A stretch of DNA of 64,000 nt, from assembly GCF_007747215.1 (NCBI RefSeq), contig NZ_CP036273.1:3394322-3458321 (forward strand), in the 5' to 3' direction. This DNA comes from Urbifossiella limnaea. Lineage in GTDB: Bacteria > Planctomycetota > Planctomycetia > Gemmatales > Gemmataceae. A program made the position numbers and the translations under genes. Numbering within the stretch: position 1 is the first letter of the stretch; each line of letters opens with the position of its first letter. The notes below the pieces were generated by a model that worked only from the letters and a program-made list of their open reading frames with translations, did no database searches and was not told the DNA's origin. This document shows, piece after piece, positions 17,295-26,430 of the stretch.

Positions 17295-19639
17295 CCGTGG
17301 ACCGTGATCCGTTGGATTTGCTGGCCGAGGACTTCTCCGCCCGGCTACGCCGCGGGGAGCGCCCGAGCGTCGCCGACTACGCCGCCGCGCACCCGGAACA
17401 CGCCGCCGAGCTGCGCGACCTCCTCCCCGCCGTCGCGCAAATCGAACTCCTGAAGCGCCACCGTCAGTCGCTGCCGGCGGAGCGGTCGCTGCCCGACCGG
17501 TTCGGCGACTACCGCATCGTCCGCGAACTCGGCCGCGGCGGCATGGGCGTCGTCTTCGAGGCGGTGCAGGAGTCGCTCGGCCGCCGCGTCGCGCTCAAGG
17601 TGCTGGCGACGCACACGTCGATGGACGCCGACCGCCGCGAACGCTTCGTCCGCGAGGCGAAGGCGGCCGCCCGGTTGCATCACACGCACATCGTGCCGGT
17701 GTTCGGGGCCGGCGAGCACGACGGGCTGCCGTACTACGTCATGCAGTTGATCCCCGGCCGCGGGCTGAACGCCGTCGTGTCGGCGTGGCACGCCGCGGCC
17801 CACGCCGACACGCCCGCCCCCGCCCGTGCCGACGACACCTGGCCGCACGCCGCCCCGACCGCTGCGCCGTCGTTCGAGATGGTGTTGGACGGCCCGAGGT
17901 ACGACGACTGGCGGTTCGTCGCCACCGTCGGCGTGGAGGTGGCCGACGCCCTGCAGTACGCCCACGATTCGGGCGTCGTCCACCGCGACATCAAGCCGGC
18001 GAACCTGCTGCTGGACGACCGCGGGCAGGTGTGGGTCGCCGACTTCGGCCTCGCCAAGCTGGACGACGCCGGCGGGCTGACCGCGACCGGGCACGTGCTC
18101 GGCACGTTGCAGTACATGGCCCCCGAAGGGCTGACCGGGGCGCCGGACGCCCGCGGCGACGTGTACGGCCTCGGCGCCACGCTGTACGAGTTGCTGACGC
18201 TCAGGCCGCCGGTCACCGGCGAGACTCCGGCCGAGCTGATGAAGCAGTTGGCCGACGGCGTCCCCGTCCCACCGCGGAAGGTGAACCCGGCGGTGCCGCG
18301 CGACCTGGAAACGATCGTGCTGAAGGCGCTGGCCCGCGAGCCGGAGCGACGCTACGCCACCGCCGGCGACATGGCCGCCGACCTGCGCGCGTTCCTCGAC
18401 GACCGCCCCATCCGCGCCCGCCGCGAGTCGCTGACGAGCCGCGCGGCACGGTGGTGCCGGCGAAACCCGGCCGTCGCCGGCCTCTCGCTGACGACCGCCG
18501 CTGCGCTGCTGCTGGCCGCGGTCGTGGGCTGGGTCGCCTACGCGCGGACGACGAAGGCGCTGGCCGACGAGACGGCCGCCCGCGGCGACGCAGAGCACGG
18601 CCAGAAGGAGGCGAAGGAGGCGTCGGAGAAGCTGGAGGCCAATCTGCGGCTGACGCTTCAGGAGTTCGAAAAAGTGTTCGAGGCCGCAGCCGGAGGCGAG
18701 AACCGGCCGGGCTTCGCACTCGGATTCGGACCGATGAAGGGCTTCGGCCCGAAGGACGGCTTCGGCGCGAAGGACGGCTTCGGCCCGAAGGACGGGCCGA
18801 AGGACGGCTCCAAAGACGGCCCGATGGTTGGTGAAGCGGCGGATCGGGCGTCCGTGCTGGAGGCGGTACTCGGCTTCTACGACAAGTTCGCCGAGCGGAA
18901 CGCGACGCAGCCGGCGCTGCAGCTCGAAGCCGCGAAGGCCCACCGCCGCGTCGCCGAGCTGCACCAGTGGCTCGGCCGGCAGGAGAAGGCGACCGCGTCG
19001 TTCCGCCGCAGCGCCGCACTGCTCGCCGGACTGACCGCCGAATTCCCCGACGACGCCGACGTGCGGTTCGAGCGGATGCAGCTCTTGGCACACGCCCCGC
19101 CTGCCATCGTCGGGATGCCGTCGATCGCGGACCAGTTGGCCGCCGCGGTCGCGCTCGGGGCCGGGTTCACCGACCCGCCGCGACGCTGGGCGGTCGGCTC
19201 GGTCGAACTGAAGCTCGGCGCCGCGCGGGAGCAGTCGAACGATCCCGTCGGCGCGGCTGCGGCGTACCGCACGGCGATCGTGCACCTGGCGGCCGGGCCG
19301 GGCCGCGAGGGGCGACCGCCGGTCGTGGTGTTCGAGCAGGCGATGGCCCGCCGGCGACTCGCGGCACTGCTGGCCGCCGAGGGGAACATGCCAGCCGCGC
19401 GGCGTGTGCTGGAGGAGGCCGTTGCGGACGTTCGGCCGTTCGGCGGGGGGGGGCCGGGTCGGTTCGGCGGCGAATTCCCGACCGCGACGCTGAACCAGCT
19501 CGCCGGCGTCCTGGAGACGATGGGCGACTACCCTGCTGCGGCTCGCACGCGGCAGGAGATCGGGCGGATGGCGCCGGGCGGGTTTCCCGGCGGGCCGGGC
19601 GGCGGTCAGCCGCGCCCGAACCCGCCGCCGAAGAAGTGA
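17291..19639 (+). CDS. Membrane Ser/Thr protein kinase paired with ECF sigma factor
   Basis: 782 residues starting at ATG 17291, four bases overlapping the sigma factor gene. The N-terminal RRGERPSVADYAAAHPEHA segment is typical of planctomycete sigma-linked kinases. The kinase domain (about 75-370) has GRGGMG at 81, Lys at 103, HRDIKPANLL at 231 and DFGLAKL. A roughly 45-residue Ala/Pro-rich insert lies in the hinge region. One membrane helix (about 398-420) is followed by a coiled coil, a GFGPKDG repeat tract, then TPR-like helices. It likely senses a signal through the C-terminal part and phosphorylates the sigma factor or its partner; that link is inferred from gene order. Confidence 0.9.
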   Translation: MTVDRDPLDLLAEDFSARLRRGERPSVADYAAAHPEHAAELRDLLPAVAQIELLKRHRQSLPAERSLPDRFGDYRIVRELGRGGMGVVFEAVQESLGRRVALKVLATHTSMDADRRERFVREAKAAARLHHTHIVPVFGAGEHDGLPYYVMQLIPGRGLNAVVSAWHAAAHADTPAPARADDTWPHAAPTAAPSFEMVLDGPRYDDWRFVATVGVEVADALQYAHDSGVVHRDIKPANLLLDDRGQVWVADFGLAKLDDAGGLTATGHVLGTLQYMAPEGLTGAPDARGDVYGLGATLYELLTLRPPVTGETPAELMKQLADGVPVPPRKVNPAVPRDLETIVLKALAREPERRYATAGDMAADLRAFLDDRPIRARRESLTSRAARWCRRNPAVAGLSLTTAAALLLAAVVGWVAYARTTKALADETAARGDAEHGQKEAKEASEKLEANLRLTLQEFEKVFEAAAGGENRPGFALGFGPMKGFGPKDGFGAKDGFGPKDGPKDGSKDGPMVGEAADRASVLEAVLGFYDKFAERNATQPALQLEAAKAHRRVAELHQWLGRQEKATASFRRSAALLAGLTAEFPDDADVRFERMQLLAHAPPAIVGMPSIADQLAAAVALGAGFTDPPRRWAVGSVELKLGAAREQSNDPVGAAAAYRTAIVHLAAGPGREGRPPVVVFEQAMARRRLAALLAAEGNMPAARRVLEEAVADVRPFGGGGPGRFGGEFPTATLNQLAGVLETMGDYPAAARTRQEIGRMAPGGFPGGPGGGQPRPNPPPKK
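18722..18817 (+). repeat. In-frame 18-base tandem repeat (GFGPKD)
   Basis: Three near-identical 18-base units at 18740-18793 (GFGPKD, GFGAKD, GFGPKD) are preceded by a diverged copy (GFGPMK) and followed by truncated 12-base units (GPKD, GSKD). They encode a flexible charged linker between the coiled coil and TPR-like part of the kinase. A likely site of length variation between strains. Confidence 0.85.
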
Positions 19640-19657
19640 CCTTGAGCGGAGACTCGA

Positions 19658-20677
19658 TCAGCGGAACAGGTCGGCCGGTGTCTGCCCCTTCTTGTGGCCC
19701 GGGTTGCGGAACCGCGTCGGGGCGTAACTGCCGACCAGGTCCACCTTCGTCGCCTCCGGGATGCGGCTCTCCAGACCCATCGCCCACAGCGAGCCGTTCA
19801 CGATCAGCCGCCGCGTCCCCTCGTGCGACAGGTCTTCCGACGCGCCCATCGTCGTGTTGAAAGCCCGCCCCTTGGCCCCCTCCGGCACCTGGTACTCGCG
19901 CGTCCACGCCACCGGCATCATCGGGTCGTTCTTCTTGCCCGTCACCGCCTTCGACGTGGGCTCCAGCGTCTCCGTCACCTCACCCATCACCAGCGGCGTA
20001 CAGCCGGGTAGCGGCAGCGTCACCGTGTACACGTCGGTAGTGCCGAAGATGCTGCCGGGGGCGATCCCCTTCAGGATCGGGTGTTTTTCCTGCCCGGGGG
20101 CGACCACGCCGCGGGTGCCCTCCTTGCCGTGGTTGCCGTGGTGAGCCACCCACCGCTCGCCGAGCACGACCTTGCCGAAGCCGCCCTCCCAGCGCTTCAC
20201 GCCGCTCCCGTTGCCAAACTTGGCGAACGGCGACTTCGAGCCGCCCGGGTAGTTGAAGGCGTGCGTCGAGGTGCGGAGCCCGACCACCGGCTTGCCCGCG
20301 GCGACGTACTCGGCGATCGGCGCCATCTGGTCGTCGGGCAGGGCCAGGAACCGCGTGAAGATCAGGAACAGGTCCGCGCTCTTGAGCACGTCGGTGCCGG
20401 GGACGTTGTTCACGTGCGGGTCCACGTGGCCGTTCTTGTCCACGGTGAACAGCGTCGTCGTCTTGAAGCCGTGGTGCGTGCTGAGGATCTTGGCCAGCTG
20501 CGGGATCGCCTCCTCGGACCGGTACTCCTGGTCGCCGCTGAGGAGCACGACGTGCTTCCCTTTTCCGATGCCCTCGCCGCCGGGCAGTGTGATTGAGGAC
20601 GGCGGGCCCTCGGGCCGGGCGTCGGCAGGGACGAGGGCGAGGGCCGCGAAGAGGGCGGCGGGTGCGAACCGGGTCAT
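19658..20677 (-). CDS. Exported ThuA-like protein
   Basis: 339 residues, ATG at 20675-20677 giving a signal peptide; the 25-residue upstream extension is rejected. The core (about 45-300) has the ThuA/glutamine-amidotransferase-like fold. It begins HVVLLSGDQEYRSEEAIPQLAKIL, then LFLIFTRFLALPDDQMAPIAEYVAAGKPVVGLRTSTHAF, in which the nucleophile Cys position of amidotransferases is absent. Planctomycete genomes carry many such proteins beside sugar oxidoreductases. Proposed roles are in carbohydrate use; none is proven. Convergent with the kinase. Confidence 0.85.
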   Translation of the reverse strand: MTRFAPAALFAALALVPADARPEGPPSSITLPGGEGIGKGKHVVLLSGDQEYRSEEAIPQLAKILSTHHGFKTTTLFTVDKNGHVDPHVNNVPGTDVLKSADLFLIFTRFLALPDDQMAPIAEYVAAGKPVVGLRTSTHAFNYPGGSKSPFAKFGNGSGVKRWEGGFGKVVLGERWVAHHGNHGKEGTRGVVAPGQEKHPILKGIAPGSIFGTTDVYTVTLPLPGCTPLVMGEVTETLEPTSKAVTGKKNDPMMPVAWTREYQVPEGAKGRAFNTTMGASEDLSHEGTRRLIVNGSLWAMGLESRIPEATKVDLVGSYAPTRFRNPGHKKGQTPADLFR

Positions 20678-20778
20678 GGCGGGTCCGGTGGGTGAGGCGG
20701 GTAGCGAACCGCGGCCAGTATACGGCGGCGGGTCGGCCGGGTACACTGGCACCGCCTCCCCGCCGCGGAGTCCGCCCC

Positions 20779-23184
20779 ATGCGGGTTCTTGTCGTGTCCA
20801 GCGTCCTGCTCGCGTCCGCCGCCGCCGCCGACGGCCAGACCGGATACTCGAAGCCGCCGCCGGGCGTGTCCGCCATCTTGAACGCCCCGCCGCCGCCGGA
20901 CGTGTCGGTGAGCCCGGCCCGGGACCGCGTGCTGCTGACGCACAAAGACCGCTACCCGCCGATCGCCGAACTGGCCGAGCCGATGTTGAAGCTGGCCGGG
21001 CTGCGCATCAACCCGGCGACCAACGGCCCGTCCCGCCCCGGCCGGGTCGTCGGCTTCACGCTCGCCGCCCTCGACGGCACCAAGACGCAGATCCCGCTCC
21101 CGGTGGGTGTTCGGCTCGGCACCGCCCGCTGGTCGCCAGACGGTAAGCGCTTCGCGGCCCTCGGCACGACGGAAAAGGGTATCGGCGTTTGGGTTTACGA
21201 CCTCGCCGCCGCGAAGTTCACGCAGCTGCCGGGCGTGACCGTGAACGCCGCGATCGGCGTTCCCGTGCAGTGGGCGTCGGCCGACGAGCTGCTGGTGCAG
21301 TCGATCCCTGCCACCCGCGGCACGCCGCCGGTCGCGCCGCCGGAACCGCCCGGCCCGGTGATCCAGGAATCGAGTGGCAAAGCAGGTCCGGTTCGCACCC
21401 TTCAAGACCTGTTGCAGAACACGCACGACGAGGCACTCTTCAGTTACTACGGCACGTCGCAGCTGGCGTTCGTGAACGTGGTGACGGGCGGGTCGCAGCC
21501 AGTCGGGCCGCCGGCCATCGTGTCCGGCTGCGACGTGTCGCCCGACGGAAAGCTGGTGCTGCTGACGCGGTTGAACAAGCCGTTCTCATACCTGTTAAGC
21601 TACGCCTCGTTCCCCAAGACGGTCGAGGTCCGCGACCGGAGCGGGGGGGTGGTCGCCACGATCGCCGACAAGCCGCTGCAGGACCGCATTCCGATCGAGG
21701 GCGTCCCCACCGGCCCGCGGCTGGTGCAGTGGATGCCGACGCGGCCGGCCGGACTGTGCTGGGTCGAGGCGCTCGACGGCGGCGACCCGCGGGTGAAGGC
21801 CGAGGCCCGCGACAAGGTCGTGTTCCAGCCGGTCCTCGGAAAGGCGGCCCAGTCGTCGGTCACGCTCACGCACCGCCAGTCGGCGATCAGCACGACAACG
21901 ACCATCGGGTTCTTTGAGGACGGCAAGCGGGTGCTGCTGAAGGACTACGACCGCGACCGGAAATGGGCGCGCATGATGGTCGCCGAGGTCGCCGGCGGTC
22001 CGCCGAAGGTGCTTTTCGAGCGCTCGACGCAGGACCGCTACGGGAACCCAGGGACTCCGCTGACGCGCACCCTCTCGAACGGCCAGCGGGTACTGAACGA
22101 ACTCGGTGATCGGTTGCTGATGGCGAACGAAGGCGCGACCCCGAAGGGGGATCGCCCGTGGGTACTCCGGTACGACCTCACCACGGGCCGGAGCGTGGCC
22201 GTCCACGAATGCCCGTTGGATGAGTACCACAAGGTCGTCGCCGTTCTCGACGACCTGGGCAAGCGCCTCCTGATCGAGCGTGAGTCGCCGACGCTCGCGC
22301 CGCACGTCGTCTTCAGGGCCGAACTAGGCGACGCTTCGCGCGAGGTGAAGTTGACCGAACCCGTTGACCCGGCGCCCGCGCTCCGGTCGGTGAAGCGGGA
22401 GATCGTGACCACCAAGCGCGCCGACGGCACGGCCGTCAACTTCACCCTCTTCACGCCGCCCGGACACACCCCGGGGCAGAAGCTGCCGACCGTCTTCTAC
22501 GCCTATCCGACCGAGTTCGCCGACGGCGACACCGCCGGGCAGGTCAAGGGGTCTGCTTTCCGGTTCACGACCTTCACCGGCTACTCGCACCAGTTCTTCC
22601 TCACGCAGGGCTATGCCGTCATGGAAGTGTCAATGCCCGTCGTTGGTCCACCGGCGTCGGCCAACGACACGTTCGTCGAACAGCTGGTCGCCAACGCCAG
22701 CGCCGCGATTAACAAGGGGGCGGAGCTCGGCGTCGTTGACCCGGGCCGCGTCGGCGTGATGGGGCACAGCTACGGGGCGTTCATGACGGCGAACTTGCTC
22801 GCCCACTCCGACCTGTTCCGCGCCGGCATTGCCCGCAGCGGGGCGTACAACCGCACCCTCACGCCGTTCGGCTTCCAGAACGAGCGCCGCACGTTCTGGG
22901 AGGCGCCGGATGTGTACGCGAAGATGTCGCCGTTCAACGCCGCCCACAATATCAACGAGCCGCTACTGCTAATCCACGGCGCCGCGGACAACAACCCCGG
23001 CACGTTCACGGTGCAGAGTGAGCGGCTGTACCAGGCCGTCCGCGGCAACGGCGGCACCTGCCGGCTCGTGCTGCTGCCGCACGAGTCGCACGGGTACGAG
23101 GCCCGCGAGTCGGTCGAGCACGTGCTCGCCGAGCAGATCGCGTGGTTCGACCGGCACGTGAAGCAGGCCGGGCCGCGAAAGTAG
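20779..23184 (+). CDS. Exported S9-family prolyl oligopeptidase-like peptidase
   Basis: 801 residues with signal peptide (MRVLVVSSVLLASAAAADGQ). The N-terminal half is a beta-propeller with blade motifs such as ARWSPDGKRFAALG and DVSPDGKLVLL. The C-terminal alpha/beta hydrolase (about 560-801) has the nucleophile GHSYGAF, the acid in IHGAADNNPGT and the catalytic His in PHESHGY. Together these make an S9C/dipeptidyl-peptidase-like serine peptidase acting outside the cytoplasm on peptides. It heads the plus-strand run leading to the sugar genes, but with a 32-base gap may be independent. Confidence 0.9.
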   Translation: MRVLVVSSVLLASAAAADGQTGYSKPPPGVSAILNAPPPPDVSVSPARDRVLLTHKDRYPPIAELAEPMLKLAGLRINPATNGPSRPGRVVGFTLAALDGTKTQIPLPVGVRLGTARWSPDGKRFAALGTTEKGIGVWVYDLAAAKFTQLPGVTVNAAIGVPVQWASADELLVQSIPATRGTPPVAPPEPPGPVIQESSGKAGPVRTLQDLLQNTHDEALFSYYGTSQLAFVNVVTGGSQPVGPPAIVSGCDVSPDGKLVLLTRLNKPFSYLLSYASFPKTVEVRDRSGGVVATIADKPLQDRIPIEGVPTGPRLVQWMPTRPAGLCWVEALDGGDPRVKAEARDKVVFQPVLGKAAQSSVTLTHRQSAISTTTTIGFFEDGKRVLLKDYDRDRKWARMMVAEVAGGPPKVLFERSTQDRYGNPGTPLTRTLSNGQRVLNELGDRLLMANEGATPKGDRPWVLRYDLTTGRSVAVHECPLDEYHKVVAVLDDLGKRLLIERESPTLAPHVVFRAELGDASREVKLTEPVDPAPALRSVKREIVTTKRADGTAVNFTLFTPPGHTPGQKLPTVFYAYPTEFADGDTAGQVKGSAFRFTTFTGYSHQFFLTQGYAVMEVSMPVVGPPASANDTFVEQLVANASAAINKGAELGVVDPGRVGVMGHSYGAFMTANLLAHSDLFRAGIARSGAYNRTLTPFGFQNERRTFWEAPDVYAKMSPFNAAHNINEPLLLIHGAADNNPGTFTVQSERLYQAVRGNGGTCRLVLLPHESHGYEARESVEHVLAEQIAWFDRHVKQAGPRK

Positions 23185-23216
23185 CACGCGGCCGGCCGCG
23201 TCGATAAACCAACGAC

Positions 23217-24164
23217 ATGACCACGCCCTCCCTCCCGGCCCTCGTCATCGGCATCGACGGCGGCGCCACGCACACCGCCGCGCTGCTCGCCGACGCGGCG
23301 ACGGGAACGGTGCTGGGCCGCGGCGAGTCCGGCCCGTCGAACATCCAGGCGGTCGGCGTCGAAGCCGCTCTGAAGGAGTTGGATGTCGCGGTGGCCGCCG
23401 CTTTCGCCGCGGCCGCGCGGCCGCGCGCGAACGTGGCCGCGGCGTGTCTCGGTCTCGCGGGCGTCGATCTGGCCGAAGGGCTGGACATCATCGGTGGCTG
23501 GGCGCAGCGGGTTGGGCTGGCCGACCACGTCTCCGTGGCGAACGACGCGACGCTGCTGTTCGCCGCCGGCACACCCGAGGGCTGGGGGCTGGCGGTGATC
23601 GCCGGCACCGGGTCGATCGCCTTCACCCTCGACCGCGACGGCAACGACGGCCGCGCCGGCGGCTGGGGCTACCTCCTCGGCGACGAGGGGAGCGCCTGGC
23701 TCGTGGGCCTGAACGGCCTCCGTGCCGCGTGCCGCGCCGCCGACCGCGCCGGCCCGCCGACCCGCCTCGTGGACGACTTCCTGAAGCGCCTCGGCACGAC
23801 CGACCCGCGCGACTTCATCCCGGCGACCTATCGTGGGGTGTGGGACCGTTCCGCCATCGCCGGTCTGGCTCCGCTGGTGCTGGAAGCCGCGGAGGCCGGC
23901 GACGACGTGGCCCACAAGCTCGTGGTGCGCGAGGTCACCGAGCTTGCCCGCACCGCGGCGACGGCGGTGGACGCGGCGAAGCTGCCGAAGTTGGGCCTGC
24001 CGGTGGCCGTGGCGGGTGGCCTGATCGCGGGCAGCCCCTTCTACCGTGGCCTGTTCGTGGAAGCCCTCCGAGGCCACGGCATCCACCCCGGCGCCGTCAC
24101 CGTCGTGGACGACCCCGCGGTCGGGGCCGTCGTCCTGGCGCGTAAAGCCGCCGCCTCCCGCTGA
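23217..24164 (+). CDS. BadF/BadG/NAGK-type sugar kinase
   Basis: 315 residues of the ASKHA fold. Phosphate-1 motif GIDGGATHT lies at the N terminus, phosphate-2 VIAGTGSIAF at about 125, and an adenosine motif near GLPVAVAGGLIAGSPFY. Closest by eye to the BadF/N-acetylglucosamine kinase group, which phosphorylates GlcNAc or related sugars. The following genes (hydroxyacid dehydrogenase, Gfo/Idh/MocA, DUF6807) are within 7-45 bases, supporting a sugar-use operon. GlcNAc specificity is not shown by the sequence. Confidence 0.82.
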   Translation: MTTPSLPALVIGIDGGATHTAALLADAATGTVLGRGESGPSNIQAVGVEAALKELDVAVAAAFAAAARPRANVAAACLGLAGVDLAEGLDIIGGWAQRVGLADHVSVANDATLLFAAGTPEGWGLAVIAGTGSIAFTLDRDGNDGRAGGWGYLLGDEGSAWLVGLNGLRAACRAADRAGPPTRLVDDFLKRLGTTDPRDFIPATYRGVWDRSAIAGLAPLVLEAAEAGDDVAHKLVVREVTELARTAATAVDAAKLPKLGLPVAVAGGLIAGSPFYRGLFVEALRGHGIHPGAVTVVDDPAVGAVVLARKAAASR

Positions 24165-24171
24165 GCCGCCT

Positions 24172-25119
24172 ATGTCGAACCTGCCGCGCGTCCTCGCCGA
24201 CCTGCCCGTCTCGGCCGACGTGACTGAACTGTGCGCCGGCCGGGTCGAACTCGTGCCGTGGACCGGCAACACGCACGGCGTCGTCGGCATTTACACCTAC
24301 GGCCACCCGACCGTGGACGCCGCGCTGCTTGACGCACTCCCCGCGGTGCAGGTCATCAGCAACAACGGCGTCGGCGTCGATCACATCGACGTGGCCGCCG
24401 CCGCGGCGCGGAACGTCCCCGTCGGCAACACGCCCGGCGTGCTCAACGGCGCCACGGCCGACCTGGCGTTCGCGCTCCTCCTCGCAGCCGGGCGGCGGCT
24501 CGTCGAGGGCGACCGATACGCCCGCGGCCCGGACTTTCACCGCTTCGACCCGTCGTTCATGCTCGGCCGCGAGGGCCACGGCAGCACACTCGGCGTCGTC
24601 GGCATGGGTCGCATCGGCGAGCAGGTGGCGAAGCGTGCCCGCGGGTTCGGCATGACCGTGCTGTACTGCAACCGCCGCCGCAACGAGGCCGCCGAGGTGG
24701 CGCTCGGAGCCACCTTCGCCCCGCTCGACGACCTGCTCGAGCGCTCCGACTACGTCGTGCTCACGGTGCCACTGACCGCCCAGACGCGCGGCATGATCGG
24801 CCGGGCGGAGTTGGCGCGGATGAAGCCGACGGCCAGCCTAATCAACGTCGCCCGCGGCGCGGTCGTGGACGTGGCCGCTCTCACCGACGCTCTCCGCGGC
24901 CGCCGCATCCACGCGGCCGCGCTCGACGTCACCGACCCCGAACCGCTGCCGCGCGACCACCCGATATTGGCGCTGCCGAACGTCATCATCACCCCACACC
25001 TCGGCAGCGCGACGGTGGAGACGCGCCGCCGCATGGCCGAGGTGTCAATCGACAACCTGATGCTCGGCCTCGCGGGGAAGGCGCTCCTGCACCCGGTTCA
25101 GCCGCTTGCTCACGGCTGA
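24172..25119 (+). CDS. D-isomer 2-hydroxyacid dehydrogenase
   Basis: 315 residues; ATG at 24172 is seven bases after the kinase stop. The Rossmann signature VVGMGRIGEQVAKRARGFGM is at about 143. The catalytic trio is Arg in INVARGAVVD, Glu in DVTDPEPLPRDHP and His in ITPHLGSAT. It reversibly reduces a 2-keto acid (glyoxylate, hydroxypyruvate or a gluconate derivative) with NAD(P)H in the cytoplasm. The substrate cannot be read from sequence, but its place in a sugar operon suggests 2-keto-gluconate or hydroxypyruvate type compounds. Confidence 0.88.
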   Translation: MSNLPRVLADLPVSADVTELCAGRVELVPWTGNTHGVVGIYTYGHPTVDAALLDALPAVQVISNNGVGVDHIDVAAAAARNVPVGNTPGVLNGATADLAFALLLAAGRRLVEGDRYARGPDFHRFDPSFMLGREGHGSTLGVVGMGRIGEQVAKRARGFGMTVLYCNRRRNEAAEVALGATFAPLDDLLERSDYVVLTVPLTAQTRGMIGRAELARMKPTASLINVARGAVVDVAALTDALRGRRIHAAALDVTDPEPLPRDHPILALPNVIITPHLGSATVETRRRMAEVSIDNLMLGLAGKALLHPVQPLAHG

Positions 25120-25164
25120 CCCACCGGTTACGCTTCATCCATCTCACCCACCGGAGGTCTCGCC

Positions 25165-26430
25165 GTGTCCCTCACCCGCCGCACGTTCCTCGGCGCGTCG
25201 GCCGCCGCCGTCGCGTCCGCCCCCGCCCTCACGGCCGCGGCCAACGACAAGGTTGTCGTCGGCGTGATGGGCTGCGGCGGCCGCGGGATGCACCTGGCCC
25301 GGTCGTTCGCGGCCCTGCCGAACGTCGAGGTCGCGGTCGTCAGCGACCCCGACCCGGGCCGGGCGGCTTCGGTGCAGAAGGCCGTCGCCGAGGGGATGCG
25401 GTCGTCGCCGCGCGTCGTCGCCGACTTCCGCCGCATCCTCGACGACCGCACCATCGACCTGTTCGTCTGCGCCGCGCCGAACCACTGGCACGCGGTGTCC
25501 GGCATCCTCGCGTGTCAGGCCGGAAAGCACGTGTACGTCGAGAAGCCGTGCAGCCACAACGCCGCCGAGGGCGAGATGCTCGTCGCCGCCGCCCGCCGCG
25601 CCGACCGCAAGGTGCAGATGGGCAACCAGCGCCGCTCGATGCCGAAGGTGATCGAGGGCGTCCAGGCGCTCCGCGACGGCGTCATCGGCCGCGTCTACTT
25701 CGCGCAGAGTTGGTACACGAACAACCGGCCCACAATCGGAATCGGCACGGAGGGCGGGATGCCGGCCGGGCTCGACTACGCCCTTTGGCAGGGGCCGGCG
25801 CCGGCGAAGCCGTTCCGGTCGAACTACTTGCACTACAACTGGCACTGGTTCTGGAACTGGGGCAACGGCGAACTTGGCAACAACGGCGTGCACACCATCG
25901 ACCTGTGCCGCTGGGGGCTCGGCGTGGACTACCCCACCGCCGTCACGTCGGCCGGCGGCCGCTACCGCTTCAAGGACGACCAGGAGACGCCCGACACGCA
26001 CGTCGTCAGCTTCGACTTCGCCGACGGCAAGACGATTACCTGGGAGGGCACGAGCTGCAACCAGATTCCGGGGGGCTCGAAGCCGACCGCGCTGTTCCAG
26101 GGCGAGAAGGGGAGCCTGGCGCTGAACGACAACGGCTACACCGTCTACGACGAGCGCGGCCGCGAGGTGAAGAAGGAGGCCGGCGGCGCCACCAGCGACA
26201 ACCTCCACTTCAACAACCTGCTGGCCGGCATCCGCGAGGGCACCCGTCTGAACAGTGAGATCGAGGAGGGGCACAAGACGACGCTCCTCTGCCACCTCGG
26301 CAACATCGCCCACCGCACCGGCAAGCGACTGATCTGCGACCCGGCCAAGAAGGGCGCCATCACCAACGACGCGGCCGCGCAGGCGATGTGGCGGCGCGAG
26401 TACCAGCCCGGCTGGGAGCCGCGCGTCTGA
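25165..26430 (+). CDS. Tat-exported Gfo/Idh/MocA oxidoreductase
   Basis: 421 residues, GTG start at 25165 preceded by GGAGG. The N terminus is a twin-arginine signal (TRRTFLGASAAAVASAPAL). The NAD-binding motif VGVMGCGGRGMH and the dinucleotide-fold catalytic stretch VEKPCSHN (EKP motif) are intact. The C-terminal domain is the usual alpha/beta fold with NGVHTIDLCRWGLG. Family members oxidise or reduce sugars with tightly held NAD(P), which fits a folded Tat substrate. The stop overlaps the next start by one base (TGATG), so the two are translationally coupled. Confidence 0.9.
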   Translation: MSLTRRTFLGASAAAVASAPALTAAANDKVVVGVMGCGGRGMHLARSFAALPNVEVAVVSDPDPGRAASVQKAVAEGMRSSPRVVADFRRILDDRTIDLFVCAAPNHWHAVSGILACQAGKHVYVEKPCSHNAAEGEMLVAAARRADRKVQMGNQRRSMPKVIEGVQALRDGVIGRVYFAQSWYTNNRPTIGIGTEGGMPAGLDYALWQGPAPAKPFRSNYLHYNWHWFWNWGNGELGNNGVHTIDLCRWGLGVDYPTAVTSAGGRYRFKDDQETPDTHVVSFDFADGKTITWEGTSCNQIPGGSKPTALFQGEKGSLALNDNGYTVYDERGREVKKEAGGATSDNLHFNNLLAGIREGTRLNSEIEEGHKTTLLCHLGNIAHRTGKRLICDPAKKGAITNDAAAQAMWRREYQPGWEPRV

